From assembly GCF_004005475.1 (NCBI RefSeq), contig NZ_RZTZ01000006.1, positions 240,589 through 304,588 of the forward strand: a stretch of DNA of 64,000 bases, given 5' to 3'. This stretch comes from Niallia taxi. GTDB lineage: Bacteria; Bacillota; Bacilli; Bacillales; Cytobacillaceae. The notes below the pieces were generated by a model. It did no database searches. It worked only from the letters and a program-made list of their open reading frames with translations, and was not told where the DNA came from. Position 1 is the stretch's first letter, and each line of letters opens with the position of its first letter. Made by a program: the position numbers and the translations under genes. This document shows, in pieces, positions 55,471-64,000 of this stretch.

Positions 55471-57672
55471 TTAGGATTTACTCTCTTTTAATCTTAAAAC
55501 ATAACTTTGGAAATCTCCTTTTATTTCAGCTGGGATACTAATTCCAGCGTATGTAAGCTCGTCTCCACCATACACTTTATCTGTTCCCACAACCTGGTAT
55601 TGCTTACATGGGTCAATTCCTTTTAACTTTATAAAGGTTAAAGGAGCAGCTGGTTCAGCTAATACTCGGAAATAAAAGACTATAATTTCCGTTTTATCTT
55701 TTGTTGTAAACAACCAAGACGTTTCATCGCCTTCGAACGGACTTTGCAAGCGGTAAAAATCACCAAATTGGATTAATTGACGAATTTCTTTATACTCTGA
55801 CACCTGATCTTTAACCATTTCTTTTTCTTCGTTTGAGAGTTTTGCCAAATTTAGTTCGTAGCCCAAATTACCTGACATAGCCACGTTTCCACGCATTTCT
55901 AACGAAGTATAGCGATGTACCTGATGGTTTGGAACCGCAGAGACATGAGCACCCATTGAAACAATTGGATACACGAGACTCGTGCCATATTGAATCTTCA
56001 AACGTGATATAGCATCTGTATTGTCGCTTGTCCAGGTCTGTGGCATATAATACAACATACCAGGATCAAATCTCCCGCCTCCTCCAGAACAGCTTTCAAA
56101 AAGGATGTGCGGAAAATCAGAAACAATATTCTCCATAACTTTATAAAGACCTAGCATATAACGGTGTGCTGTTTCTCTTTGCCTCTCAGCTGGTAATACA
56201 GCAGAACCAATTTCTGTCATATGACGATTCATATCCCATTTAACATAGGAAATCGGCGCACTTGATAGAATATCACTAATCCGTTTCGTTATTTCATCAC
56301 AAACATCTTCTCTAGAAAAGTCTAGTATAAGTTGATTGCGACTTTCAGACCTACTTCGATTTGGAACATGTAGGCACCAATCTGGATGCTGTCGATACAA
56401 GTCACTGTCAACAGAAAGCATTTCTGGTTCAACCCAGAGACCAAATTCCATCCCCATATCCTTGACACTATGTGCAAGTTGATCCAATCCATTTGGTAGC
56501 TTATTCTGATCAACGAACCAATCTCCTAAGGACGAATTATCATTATCCCGCTTTCCATACCATCCATCATCAAGTACAAACAATTCTATTCCTAATTTAC
56601 GCCCTGTTTCAGCAATTTCAAGAATTTTTTGGGAATTGAAGTCAAAATATGTTGCTTCCCAGTTATTTATTAGAATAGGTCGCTCCTTATCTCGATATAA
56701 CCCTCGCACTAAGCGGTTACGGTACAATTCATGAAACGTTCTTGACATTTCCCCAATACCTTCTGATGAATATACCATAACTACTTCAGGAGATTGAAAA
56801 CTTTCTCCCACTTCTAATTTCCAGCGAAAATCAAATGGATTAATCCCCATGGTTACACGTGTATTACTAAACTGATCTACTTCTGCTTGTGCCAAGAAAT
56901 TCCCGCTATAAACGAAGTTAAAGGCAAAAACTTCACCGCTATCTTCAGTAGTATCTTTTTTCAGAAGTGCAATAAACGGATTATGCTGGTGGCTGCTTGC
57001 ACCTCTTGTGCTTTCGATAGATTGAATTCCATGCCGCAACGGTTTGCGCTCAATATGTCTTTCTTTTACATGTGCACCATGGAGATGCAAGAAGTCGAAA
57101 TCCGCATTTCTAAAATCAACACAAAGACTCTGGGCACTAAGCAATGTAACCGACTCATTTCCCTTATTATCGAAGCGTACAGAACGTGTTATTACGTTAA
57201 GATGTTCGAAAACGGTATAGCACAATATAACTTTTAATCCTATTATTGAGTCTTCCATTGTAATCTCAAGTGTTTCTGCTTCATTATCTTTTTCAACATA
57301 AGTTGAGGGCAGCCCATTAAGTTTGGGCTTACCTTTAACAATCTTATGTGAAATATATCTTAAATCTGATATCGTTGATCCATTCTCCAATTGAATTTGA
57401 TAAGCTGGCTTACGGAAATCAGAGTTCCCATACTGTGGATATTCTTGCGGTAACGTATCTAAAGAGAATACTCTGTCATTTCTGTGCTCATATGGATTAC
57501 CAGAGAAACCCCTGTCTTGATATTGAAGATAGTTTGAGAAATTATATTTCGCTATCCCTTTCCCCCAATAATAATGCACAAGGTAACCATCACGTAGAAT
57601 ACCTATTACATAACTAGTATCCTTTGCTTTTAAATGAAATGTTCTCTCTGATGCTTGATAATAAATCCCCAT
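55471..57672 (-). CDS. alpha-galactosidase, GH36
   Basis: The 733-residue protein has the GH36 layout: beta-sandwich N-terminal domain (1-330), TIM barrel (330-640) and beta C-terminal domain. Catalytic residues are the nucleophile Asp480 (YVKWDMNR) and acid/base Asp550 (QTWTSDNTDA), with ESCSGGGGRFD (526-536) and FVLDDGWYGKRDND. The numbering is almost the same as in Geobacillus AgaA/AgaN. It removes galactose from raffinose-family sugars. There is no signal peptide. GGAG precedes the ATG. It lies downstream of the MsmEFG-type importer, on the same strand. Confidence 0.95.
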   Translation of the reverse strand: MGIYYQASERTFHLKAKDTSYVIGILRDGYLVHYYWGKGIAKYNFSNYLQYQDRGFSGNPYEHRNDRVFSLDTLPQEYPQYGNSDFRKPAYQIQLENGSTISDLRYISHKIVKGKPKLNGLPSTYVEKDNEAETLEITMEDSIIGLKVILCYTVFEHLNVITRSVRFDNKGNESVTLLSAQSLCVDFRNADFDFLHLHGAHVKERHIERKPLRHGIQSIESTRGASSHQHNPFIALLKKDTTEDSGEVFAFNFVYSGNFLAQAEVDQFSNTRVTMGINPFDFRWKLEVGESFQSPEVVMVYSSEGIGEMSRTFHELYRNRLVRGLYRDKERPILINNWEATYFDFNSQKILEIAETGRKLGIELFVLDDGWYGKRDNDNSSLGDWFVDQNKLPNGLDQLAHSVKDMGMEFGLWVEPEMLSVDSDLYRQHPDWCLHVPNRSRSESRNQLILDFSREDVCDEITKRISDILSSAPISYVKWDMNRHMTEIGSAVLPAERQRETAHRYMLGLYKVMENIVSDFPHILFESCSGGGGRFDPGMLYYMPQTWTSDNTDAISRLKIQYGTSLVYPIVSMGAHVSAVPNHQVHRYTSLEMRGNVAMSGNLGYELNLAKLSNEEKEMVKDQVSEYKEIRQLIQFGDFYRLQSPFEGDETSWLFTTKDKTEIIVFYFRVLAEPAAPLTFIKLKGIDPCKQYQVVGTDKVYGGDELTYAGISIPAEIKGDFQSYVLRLKESKS

Positions 57673-57757
57673 TTTTTACAACTCCAATGCTCTATTATAC
57701 GTAACTACTTTTCTTCTAAAAATTCAGATAGGATTTCGTTGGATGTTTAATATTTAA

Positions 57758-58576
57758 TTATTTAATGGCACCCTTGACAACTCCACCAATAATCCATCTC
57801 TGAGCAAATAAGTAGATAATTACCATAGGAGCCATGGATAAAAGATAGGATGCGAAGGCCAAATTATAGTCTGTACCAAATTCAGTCTGGAACACGTACT
57901 GTACTAGTGGAAGCGTGTAATCTGCCGAATCGCTCAAAATTACTAAAGGAAGCAAGAAATCATTCCATGCCCATAAACAAGTCAAAATACCGATTGTTGC
58001 GTTAATTGGTGTTAAAAGAGGAAAGATGACCTTCCAAAACACTCCCCATGTACTGCTTCCATCCATTATGGCTGCTTCCTCTAACTCTACAGGAATAGAA
58101 CGGATGTATCCGACATAAATGAAAATATTCATTGCCATACCATAAACCACATACAGAATAGTTAAACCAATAGGATTATTTAATCCAATTGCAGAGGTTT
58201 GTTTCACAATAGGTAACATGATAATTGGAAATGGGATAAATAAAGCACTAACAAAGTAGTAATATAACATTCTAAAAAGCTTTCTATGCATATTCCTAGC
58301 AATCGCATAAGCTACAAGTGAATTAGATAGAATAGTAAATACTAAGGTAAAGAAAGTGATTAGTGCACTATTTTTGAAAGCAGCAAAGAAGTTGGTAGCT
58401 TCAATTGCTCTTATAAAGTTATCCCAATGAAAATTAAGAGGAAACGATAATGCCGACTCTGCTAATTCCTGCGGACTTTTTAACGCAATAGAGATGGTAA
58501 TATACAATGGGAAAAGTATTATTAACGATCCTAAAGCAATTAGAATTGTTATAGGCCAGTTCACACGTTGGTTCAT
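57758..58576 (-). CDS. sugar ABC transporter permease, MsmG type
   Basis: The 272-residue protein has six segments and the MalG-type EAA loop (EEAAIMDGSSTWGVFWKVIF). It is the second permease of a family 1 carbohydrate importer. Its ATG overlaps the stop of the preceding permease gene (TAATG). No dedicated ATPase is encoded here, so it likely uses a shared MsmK/MsmX ATPase, as in Bacillus. Confidence 0.92.
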   Translation of the reverse strand: MNQRVNWPITILIALGSLIILFPLYITISIALKSPQELAESALSFPLNFHWDNFIRAIEATNFFAAFKNSALITFFTLVFTILSNSLVAYAIARNMHRKLFRMLYYYFVSALFIPFPIIMLPIVKQTSAIGLNNPIGLTILYVVYGMAMNIFIYVGYIRSIPVELEEAAIMDGSSTWGVFWKVIFPLLTPINATIGILTCLWAWNDFLLPLVILSDSADYTLPLVQYVFQTEFGTDYNLAFASYLLSMAPMVIIYLFAQRWIIGGVVKGAIK

Positions 58577-59523
58577 TACATATTCATCTCCCTTTTTTGT
58601 AGTACTTTAAGCTGGAACACAGAAATTGCCATGATGACGATGAAGTAAATTACAGCGTTTGCAGACTGATAGGCAAACTCACCGCCGCTAAATCCTCCAT
58701 TATAGATTAACAAGGCAATAGAAGTGGTTGAGTAACCAGGGCCTCCATTTGTCATTGCTACTATCTGATCAAAAACCATCATTGAATTTTTCATTGATAA
58801 CACCATATTAATTGTAAAGAACGGTGCAATTACCGGAAAGGTTACTTTCCAAAATTGCTGCCATCTATTTGCACCATCTAGACTTGAAGCTTCATATAAT
58901 TCCGTTGGCACAGTTTGCAGACCTGATAAATACAAAATGATATTAAAGGCACATGATTGCCATAAAAAAACAAGCAATATACCAATCCAAGCAAGATCAG
59001 CATTTCCAAGTATATTTTGGGTTAAAAACCCAATCCCATATTTTTCCCCTATGTCTGGAAGAATACTAGTAAAGAAAAAATTGAAAATAAATCCGACGAT
59101 TAACACACTTAATATATTCGGTAAAAAATAAACCGCTCTAAAAAAGTTTTTACCTTTAATTTTTGCGTTCAATCCAACTGCTAGAACTAGACTGAATAAA
59201 TTGATAAGAATAGCACCTACAACAGCAAATTTAAAGGTGAAGCCATATGAATCTAGGATTGCCTGATCTTTAAATAAGTTAATATAGTTTTTAAAACCTA
59301 CAAAATCATAATCCAGCGCAATTCCGTTCCAATTAGTGAATGAATAATAAATTCCCTTTAATGCCGGAAGAGTATGAAAGGCAAAGAAAAGCAAGGCCGC
59401 AGGTATAACCATTAAATAAAAAGTAATCATTCTCGGATTTATTTTCTTCTTACGAATTATCACTGGTTTAGAGTTCGGCGTAGAAGTTTGTAGTTTTCCA
59501 ACCATTGATTCATTATTTTTCAT
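58576..59523 (-). CDS. sugar ABC transporter permease, MsmF type
   Basis: The 315-residue protein has a basic cytosolic N-terminus and six segments with the MalF-type loop (YEASSLDGANRWQQFWKVTF). It pairs with the overlapping second permease. AGGAG precedes the ATG. The long imperfect hairpin before it probably sets the ratio to the binding protein. Confidence 0.92.
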   Translation of the reverse strand: MKNNESMVGKLQTSTPNSKPVIIRKKKINPRMITFYLMVIPAALLFFAFHTLPALKGIYYSFTNWNGIALDYDFVGFKNYINLFKDQAILDSYGFTFKFAVVGAILINLFSLVLAVGLNAKIKGKNFFRAVYFLPNILSVLIVGFIFNFFFTSILPDIGEKYGIGFLTQNILGNADLAWIGILLVFLWQSCAFNIILYLSGLQTVPTELYEASSLDGANRWQQFWKVTFPVIAPFFTINMVLSMKNSMMVFDQIVAMTNGGPGYSTTSIALLIYNGGFSGGEFAYQSANAVIYFIVIMAISVFQLKVLQKREMNM

Positions 59524-59550
59524 TAAAGTTGCACTCCTTTTTTAAAGGGT

Positions 59551-59617
59551 GGAGCTGTCTCATAAGCTATTACATTTTTATTAAACATATATAGTAATAG
59601 CATCATAAAGACAGTCC
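59551..59617 (-). promoter_or_regulatory. long imperfect hairpin between binding-protein and permease genes
   Basis: GGAGCTGTCTCATAAGCTAT and its partner GGGACTGTCTTTATGATGCT (minus strand) pair over more than 20 positions around a loop of about 20. There is no T-run, which suggests message stabilisation or partial attenuation. Confidence 0.65.
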
Positions 59618-59628
59618 CCTATTAAAAA

Positions 59629-60861
59629 CTACTGACGATTTTGAACTTTTTCCCAATCTTTTTGTACCTTATCTAGAAAAGCATCTACATCTTTCTCCAT
59701 TACCAATGTCTGTAATGTTTTATCAGGTGCTACTCCATTTGGAATGTAGTGATCTGGAAAGTCTGCTAATGCTCCTTTTTCAAAGCTTTCTTTTAGTTCA
59801 GCAACAGTTGGGTCATCCTGAGTTATTCCTTCAAGTGCTGAAAATGCATTCTGTTCACCAATATATTGTTTGGCGTTTTCTTCTTTCAGAAGGAATTCAA
59901 TAAATTTTTGTGCTTCTTCAGGGTGTTTTGATGATGCTGACGTAGCAAGCATTAAGTCTACACCAGAAACTAACTTTGTCTCATCTGGATTATTTGTTGC
60001 TGGAAATGGAAATACTCCTAAATCAATGTTTGGGTTAGCTTTCTTTATTTCGGGAATTGCCCAGATCCCTTGTAAATACATAGCAGCCTCTCCATTGGCA
60101 AATGCAGTATTCCCATCATTATAACCAACACCCTGCTGGTTATTGTGACCATAATTAGCTAAATCAACTATTTTCTCAGCTGCCTCTTTATATCTTTCTC
60201 CTGCAAGGATTTTCCCTTTATTTAACTGAGTATAGAAGTCTTCTCCCTGAGTGTTAGCAGCAAGAGCATTAAATGCCGATAAAATGGTCCAAGAATCCTT
60301 ATATGTATGATAGAAAGGAATTTGCCCTGAATCATGTACCTTCTTGGCTACAGCCATGAAATCATCCCATGTTTCTGGTATCTCCAGGTTCAATTCCTTA
60401 AAAATTGATTTATTGTAGATAACTCCAACAGCATTAGCTGCATAAGGAATTCCATAAACCTTCTCCTCGTTAGATACATCTTTTAGCATTTGTATATATG
60501 CCTGCTGAATATTCTCAAGGTTTTTATCTTTTGATACATCTGTGAATACACCTGTTTCAGATAAATCTTTATAAGTTATATCTCCCCCAATTCCCATAAC
60601 ATCTGGAATATCTGATTTTGATACCCTTGTACGTAGAACAGTAGTAGCTTCTGGTGGACTCGTTTGTTCCACATCGATATTTGGATTTTCCTTTTCAAAT
60701 TTCTCAATCAATTTATCAAACGTTTCCATACCTTCACGTTTATAATGAAAAAATTCGATTTCAACCTTTCCATCTTGCCCATTTGCATTTTTTCCACCAC
60801 ATCCTGCAAGTAATGAGATTGATAATGCTCCTGCCGTTAGTAATGAGATTGTTTTCTTCAT
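59629..60861 (-). CDS. sugar-binding lipoprotein, MsmE/RafE type
   Basis: The 410-residue lipoprotein has a lipobox (LLAGC, Cys21) and the family 1 solute-binding pattern: VEIEFFHYKREGMETFDKLI, IPYAANAVGVIYNKSIFKEL, NGEAAMYLQGIWAIPEIKKA. It should bind raffinose-family oligosaccharides, judging from the GH36 enzyme downstream. GGAGGGG precedes the ATG. It is the first gene of the operon, controlled by a cre site and by a long palindrome that matches the LacI operator. Confidence 0.92.
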   Translation of the reverse strand: MKKTISLLTAGALSISLLAGCGGKNANGQDGKVEIEFFHYKREGMETFDKLIEKFEKENPNIDVEQTSPPEATTVLRTRVSKSDIPDVMGIGGDITYKDLSETGVFTDVSKDKNLENIQQAYIQMLKDVSNEEKVYGIPYAANAVGVIYNKSIFKELNLEIPETWDDFMAVAKKVHDSGQIPFYHTYKDSWTILSAFNALAANTQGEDFYTQLNKGKILAGERYKEAAEKIVDLANYGHNNQQGVGYNDGNTAFANGEAAMYLQGIWAIPEIKKANPNIDLGVFPFPATNNPDETKLVSGVDLMLATSASSKHPEEAQKFIEFLLKEENAKQYIGEQNAFSALEGITQDDPTVAELKESFEKGALADFPDHYIPNGVAPDKTLQTLVMEKDVDAFLDKVQKDWEKVQNRQ

Positions 60862-60923
60862 TAGAACCCCTCCACATTTTTAGTAAAATTACATTAAGTT
60901 TACCTTTAGTATTTTCATATTGT

Positions 60924-60937
60924 TGATAACGGTTTCA
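60924..60937. promoter_or_regulatory. cre site of the alpha-galactoside ABC operon
   Basis: TGATAACGGTTTCA fits the CcpA consensus at 13 of 14 positions and lies about 63 bases before the binding-protein start. Confidence 0.7.
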
Positions 60938-61013
60938 TTTAATGGAAAACATCCCTTTCAGCAAAATCCTATAATAGTTATTCTTTTGCCAAAATACAAT
61001 ATGAAAAACTCCA

Positions 61014-61049
61014 ACTTTACTTAATTTAACTAGTTAAATTAAGTAAAGT
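61014..61049. promoter_or_regulatory. 36-bp perfect palindrome, LacI-type double operator
   Basis: The left half is ACTTTACTTAATTTAACT and the right half is its exact complement. It contains two overlapping copies of the TTAATTTAACTA motif also present at the lacI-type gene's own operator (62361-62379). It lies about 150 bases before the ABC operon. Confidence 0.8.
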
Positions 61050-61188
61050 ATCATATTTATAATTTACCAAAAAAGGCGCTTACGTACAATATTTTTTTTA
61101 TTTTTATAATACTTTGATAAATATTAGTTAAATGATTACTTATTTTTCAAAACATTATTTTGTTGAAATGATTGTGTATAAATGAAAA

Positions 61189-61236
61189 ACAGGAAGGACT
61201 TTAACAACAATAGATTGTTGCTAAAGTCCTTCCTGT
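61189..61236 (-). terminator. terminator of the LacI-type gene
   Basis: ACAGGAAGGACTTTAACAAC and its complement pair over 23 bases with one mismatch, followed by TTTTTC on the minus strand. Confidence 0.9.
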
Positions 61237-61316
61237 CTCTAAAATACTATAGTAGGTACTACGCTACTCAAATTATATAGGATATTACCCATTATATATA
61301 TTAAGATTAAAGATAA

Positions 61317-62384
<1,068 letters not shown>

Positions 62385-62458
62385 CTAATAATAATTTAAC
62401 AATAAAAGCACTTTGCTGCAAGAGTTTAGTTTATTATAGACTCTTTTTTATAGCAAAT

Positions 62459-62650
62459 ATGAAAACAAATAGAGATAACCCAACAAAGGAAACGGTATTT
62501 GAAATTATACTGAAGATAATAATTGGTTTAGCTTTTGGTTATTTCCTTACATTTGTAGGGGTTATTTTTATAGTTAGCAAACAAAACTCCCTCAATAAAC
62601 AAACACTTATCTCTAAAACATGCAGGTTTCACGCAGTAAATGAGCGTTAA
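62459..62650 (+). CDS. possible small membrane protein, 63 aa
   Basis: The frame reads MKTNRDNPTKETVFEIILKI then a hydrophobic helix (IIGLAFGYFLTFVGVIFIV) and a polar tail. The N-terminal part looks protein-like, but there is no ribosome binding site before the ATG and the tail runs into repeat-like DNA, so it may be a truncated remnant. Confidence 0.3.
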   Translation: MKTNRDNPTKETVFEIILKIIIGLAFGYFLTFVGVIFIVSKQNSLNKQTLISKTCRFHAVNER

Positions 62651-62697
62651 CTCCTAAAACAAGCGTTAATCCTTATTAGATTGAAATTGAATATAAC

Positions 62698-62741
62698 AAA
62701 AACGCCTCACAACCCTTTTATACCAGGGAATTAGACGCGTT
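62698..62741. terminator. terminator-like hairpin related to those at 21017 and 31926
   Basis: AAAAACGCCTCACAACCC and GGGAATTAGACGCGTTTT form an imperfect stem. The sequence is a decayed relative of the CGCCTAATCCC...GGGTTTAGGCG terminators elsewhere in the window. Confidence 0.5.
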
Positions 62742-62835
62742 TTCACCGAAATTATTAGGCGTTAAAAAGAATTTAACGCAGAATTATATATTCGTATATT
62801 AAACAGTTCATTGATCAGAGTAAAATCATTTTTGA

Positions 62836-62964
62836 AAAATTAGTTACGGACAAATTTATCCAACACTAAATTTAATTGCCCAAGACGAATTAGCAAAATT
62901 TCGTACTTCATCTGTCCATGGAAAACCTTATAGTAATGATCTACTTCTTCCTACTATTCACTAA
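62836..62964 (+). pseudogene. possible PadR-type regulator remnant
   Basis: An open stretch reads KISYGQIYPTLNLIAQDELA, recalling the PadR winged-helix motif (SYGQIYPTLKKLEEDGL), then VHGKPYSNDLLLPTIH. Start and most of the gene are missing. Identification rests on one motif. Confidence 0.3.
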
Positions 62965-62999
62965 TCCTTATTTTAATGTAAACTATAATTATAGTTGCT

Positions 63000-63647
63000 T
63001 TATCTGATTTTTTGTTTTCGCATCCATTGAGTAGCTACCCATTTTTCTCCTTTGATAACAGGAGCTCCACCGTGTAAAGTTAACTCATTTAAATCTTCAT
63101 TATTATAAAAATACTCAAAATATACAGCGCTTCCTTTTTTAGGGGATATGGACAGATTTAATTTTGGGAAATAGGTTTCTCCACCTTCTTCCACATCATT
63201 CAAATAAATAACGAGTGTGCTAATTCTATTGTTTTTAGCAGCTTTACTAGCAGAATTAAAAAAATCAAAATGTGCTTTATATTCTTGACCAGGTGTATAT
63301 TTAAGAATTTGGATACCTTCGGCATGTTCAATAGGAATACACATTATAGCGGAAATTCTTTTTTCTAATTTTTCAAGAATATCGTTTTCGTTTCCTTGGA
63401 AAAACATACTACTACTTGTTCTAATATCATTCACTTCTCCTTCTCCAGAAGAACTAATCTTAGAGCGTTTTAAATTATCTTTAGAAAATTCAATTAATTT
63501 ATCGCATTCTTGATCGCTTAAAACATTATCTAAAACAACTATTAGGGGTTCATCAAATTTAGTAACAATATTTATTTTTCTGTCATCTACAATAATGTGA
63601 TCTCCACTTTGATAAAAAATAGATTCTTCATTGATACTTGTTTTCAT
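63000..63647 (-). CDS. 2OG-Fe(II) oxygenase, prolyl 4-hydroxylase type
   Basis: The 215-residue protein matches the length of the Bacillus anthracis prolyl 4-hydroxylase. In the frame numbered from 63656 the iron ligands are H129 and D131 (YKAHFDFF) and H195 (TLHGGAPV), with K205 (KGEKWVATQWMR) to hold 2-oxoglutarate. Such enzymes hydroxylate proline in peptides, possibly collagen-like repeats or elongation factor Tu. I use the ATG at 63647 (AAGGAG eight bases upstream) rather than the GTG at 63656, which overlaps the site. No collagen-like substrate gene is seen in the window. Confidence 0.88.
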   Translation of the reverse strand: MKTSINEESIFYQSGDHIIVDDRKINIVTKFDEPLIVVLDNVLSDQECDKLIEFSKDNLKRSKISSSGEGEVNDIRTSSSMFFQGNENDILEKLEKRISAIMCIPIEHAEGIQILKYTPGQEYKAHFDFFNSASKAAKNNRISTLVIYLNDVEEGGETYFPKLNLSISPKKGSAVYFEYFYNNEDLNELTLHGGAPVIKGEKWVATQWMRKQKIR

Positions 63648-63870
63648 TTGTTTCACTCCTTATAACATTTTTATTGAATTAATGGCCTTAACAAGCCCTT
63701 ATTTCAGTCATGAGTTGTTACCGCAACATATTTATTTCAAAAAATCTTACCGTAGCTAAACAACGTCTCGTTTATAAAGTACCATAAAAAACAAATTATT
63801 CCTATCTTAATCAATAACCACCATCTTTACTAAATTAATCAAATAAAAAAGATATGATATAGGTATAAAT

Positions 63871-63916
63871 GTCAACATAAATATGTACATTTTCGCTCGT
63901 TTAAGGATGTACAAAA
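63871..63916. mobile_element. probable IS21-type terminal region
   Basis: Right after the istB stop the DNA carries TGTACATTTTCG and ATGTACAAAAT motifs and a TGTCAACA edge at 63871, as expected of a TG...CA-ended IS21 terminus with repeated binding sites. The exact edge is inferred. Confidence 0.4.
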
Positions 63917-64000
63917 TCACTTGTTTTCTTGCGCTAAATGATCCTTTAAACGGTAGGAATTTCCCACCATTGTCACAACTTTCGCATGGTGTAAAATTCG
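63917..64000 (-). CDS. istB: IS21-family helper ATPase IstB, 3' end only
   Basis: The last 27 codons and a TGA are inside the window: RILHHAKVVTMVGNSYRLKD then HLAQENK. This is the conserved C-terminus of IS21 IstB (D-R-x-LHH...G-x-SYRLK). The element continues beyond the right edge, so its completeness cannot be judged. Confidence 0.75.
   Translation of the reverse strand, partial: RILHHAKVVTMVGNSYRLKDHLAQENK

Overview
The window looks like a low-GC Bacillaceae chromosome (Bacillus, Niallia or Metabacillus type). Strong AGGAGG-type ribosome binding sites, hairpin-plus-T-run terminators, Zur boxes, cre-like sites, a LicT/RAT antitermination system and many proteins close to known Bacillus families all point that way. 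Genus is inference; no rRNA, tRNA, CRISPR array or prophage module was seen. Most genes lie on the minus strand in short transcription units. Transposon traces are few: the 3' end of an IS21-type istB at the right edge and a decayed IS3-type orfA near 37.1 kb.

Layout. 0.4-2.5 kb: a rodA-type SEDS gene overlapped by one micro-ORF and followed by another, ending at a terminator. 2.7-8.3 kb: iron alcohol dehydrogenase, an ECF-transporter S component divergent from a MocR/PdxR-type regulator, a membrane protein and a butanediol-type dehydrogenase. 8.7-10.4 kb: two adjacent soluble chemoreceptors. 10.9-13.4 kb: a kinase-fold (APH) protein and an Imm26-like gene next to a frameshifted small gene. 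13.6-16.5 kb: a GT-C-like membrane protein overlapping a GT2-GtrA fusion, probably an envelope glycosylation pair. 17.2-20.8 kb: SRPBCC protein, a second APH-fold protein, and an ECF sigma/anti-sigma operon ending with a Lys-Glu repeat protein. 21.1-24.4 kb: a Zur-controlled zinc-starvation cluster (L31 type B, AdcA-like and ZinT-like lipoproteins) in which both lipoproteins carry the same extra His/Trp-rich module.

25.6-42.5 kb: HPP-family protein, a rhamnoside locus (GPH symporter, GH78, AraC regulator), an aryl-sulfotransferase-like gene with a sulfonate-type ABC transporter behind a leader terminator, then a beta-glucoside locus (LicT, 6-phospho-beta-glucosidase, EIIBCA) with a readable RAT/terminator and a UPF0303 gene. 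43.1-46.4 kb: MarR, DoxX and TetR genes and a thiol/oxidative-stress-like pair, with palindromic operators and an FMN-reductase remnant. 47.4-62.3 kb: glycoside utilisation: GH2 with AraC regulator, sugar acetyltransferase, AraC with divergent GH4 alpha-galactosidase, LacY-type permease, GH36 alpha-galactosidase, an MsmEFG-type ABC importer and a LacI regulator with palindromic operators. 63-64 kb: a prolyl-4-hydroxylase-like enzyme and the istB end.

The overall theme is scavenging of plant-derived glycosides (rhamnosides, aryl-beta-glucosides, alpha-galactosides), under catabolite control plus local regulators, with many decayed gene remnants between the modules. The strongest candidates for something new are the shared metal-ligand-rich module in the two zinc lipoproteins, the micro-ORFs in the rodA transcript, and the leader terminator with a competing hairpin before the sulfotransferase/ABC operon.
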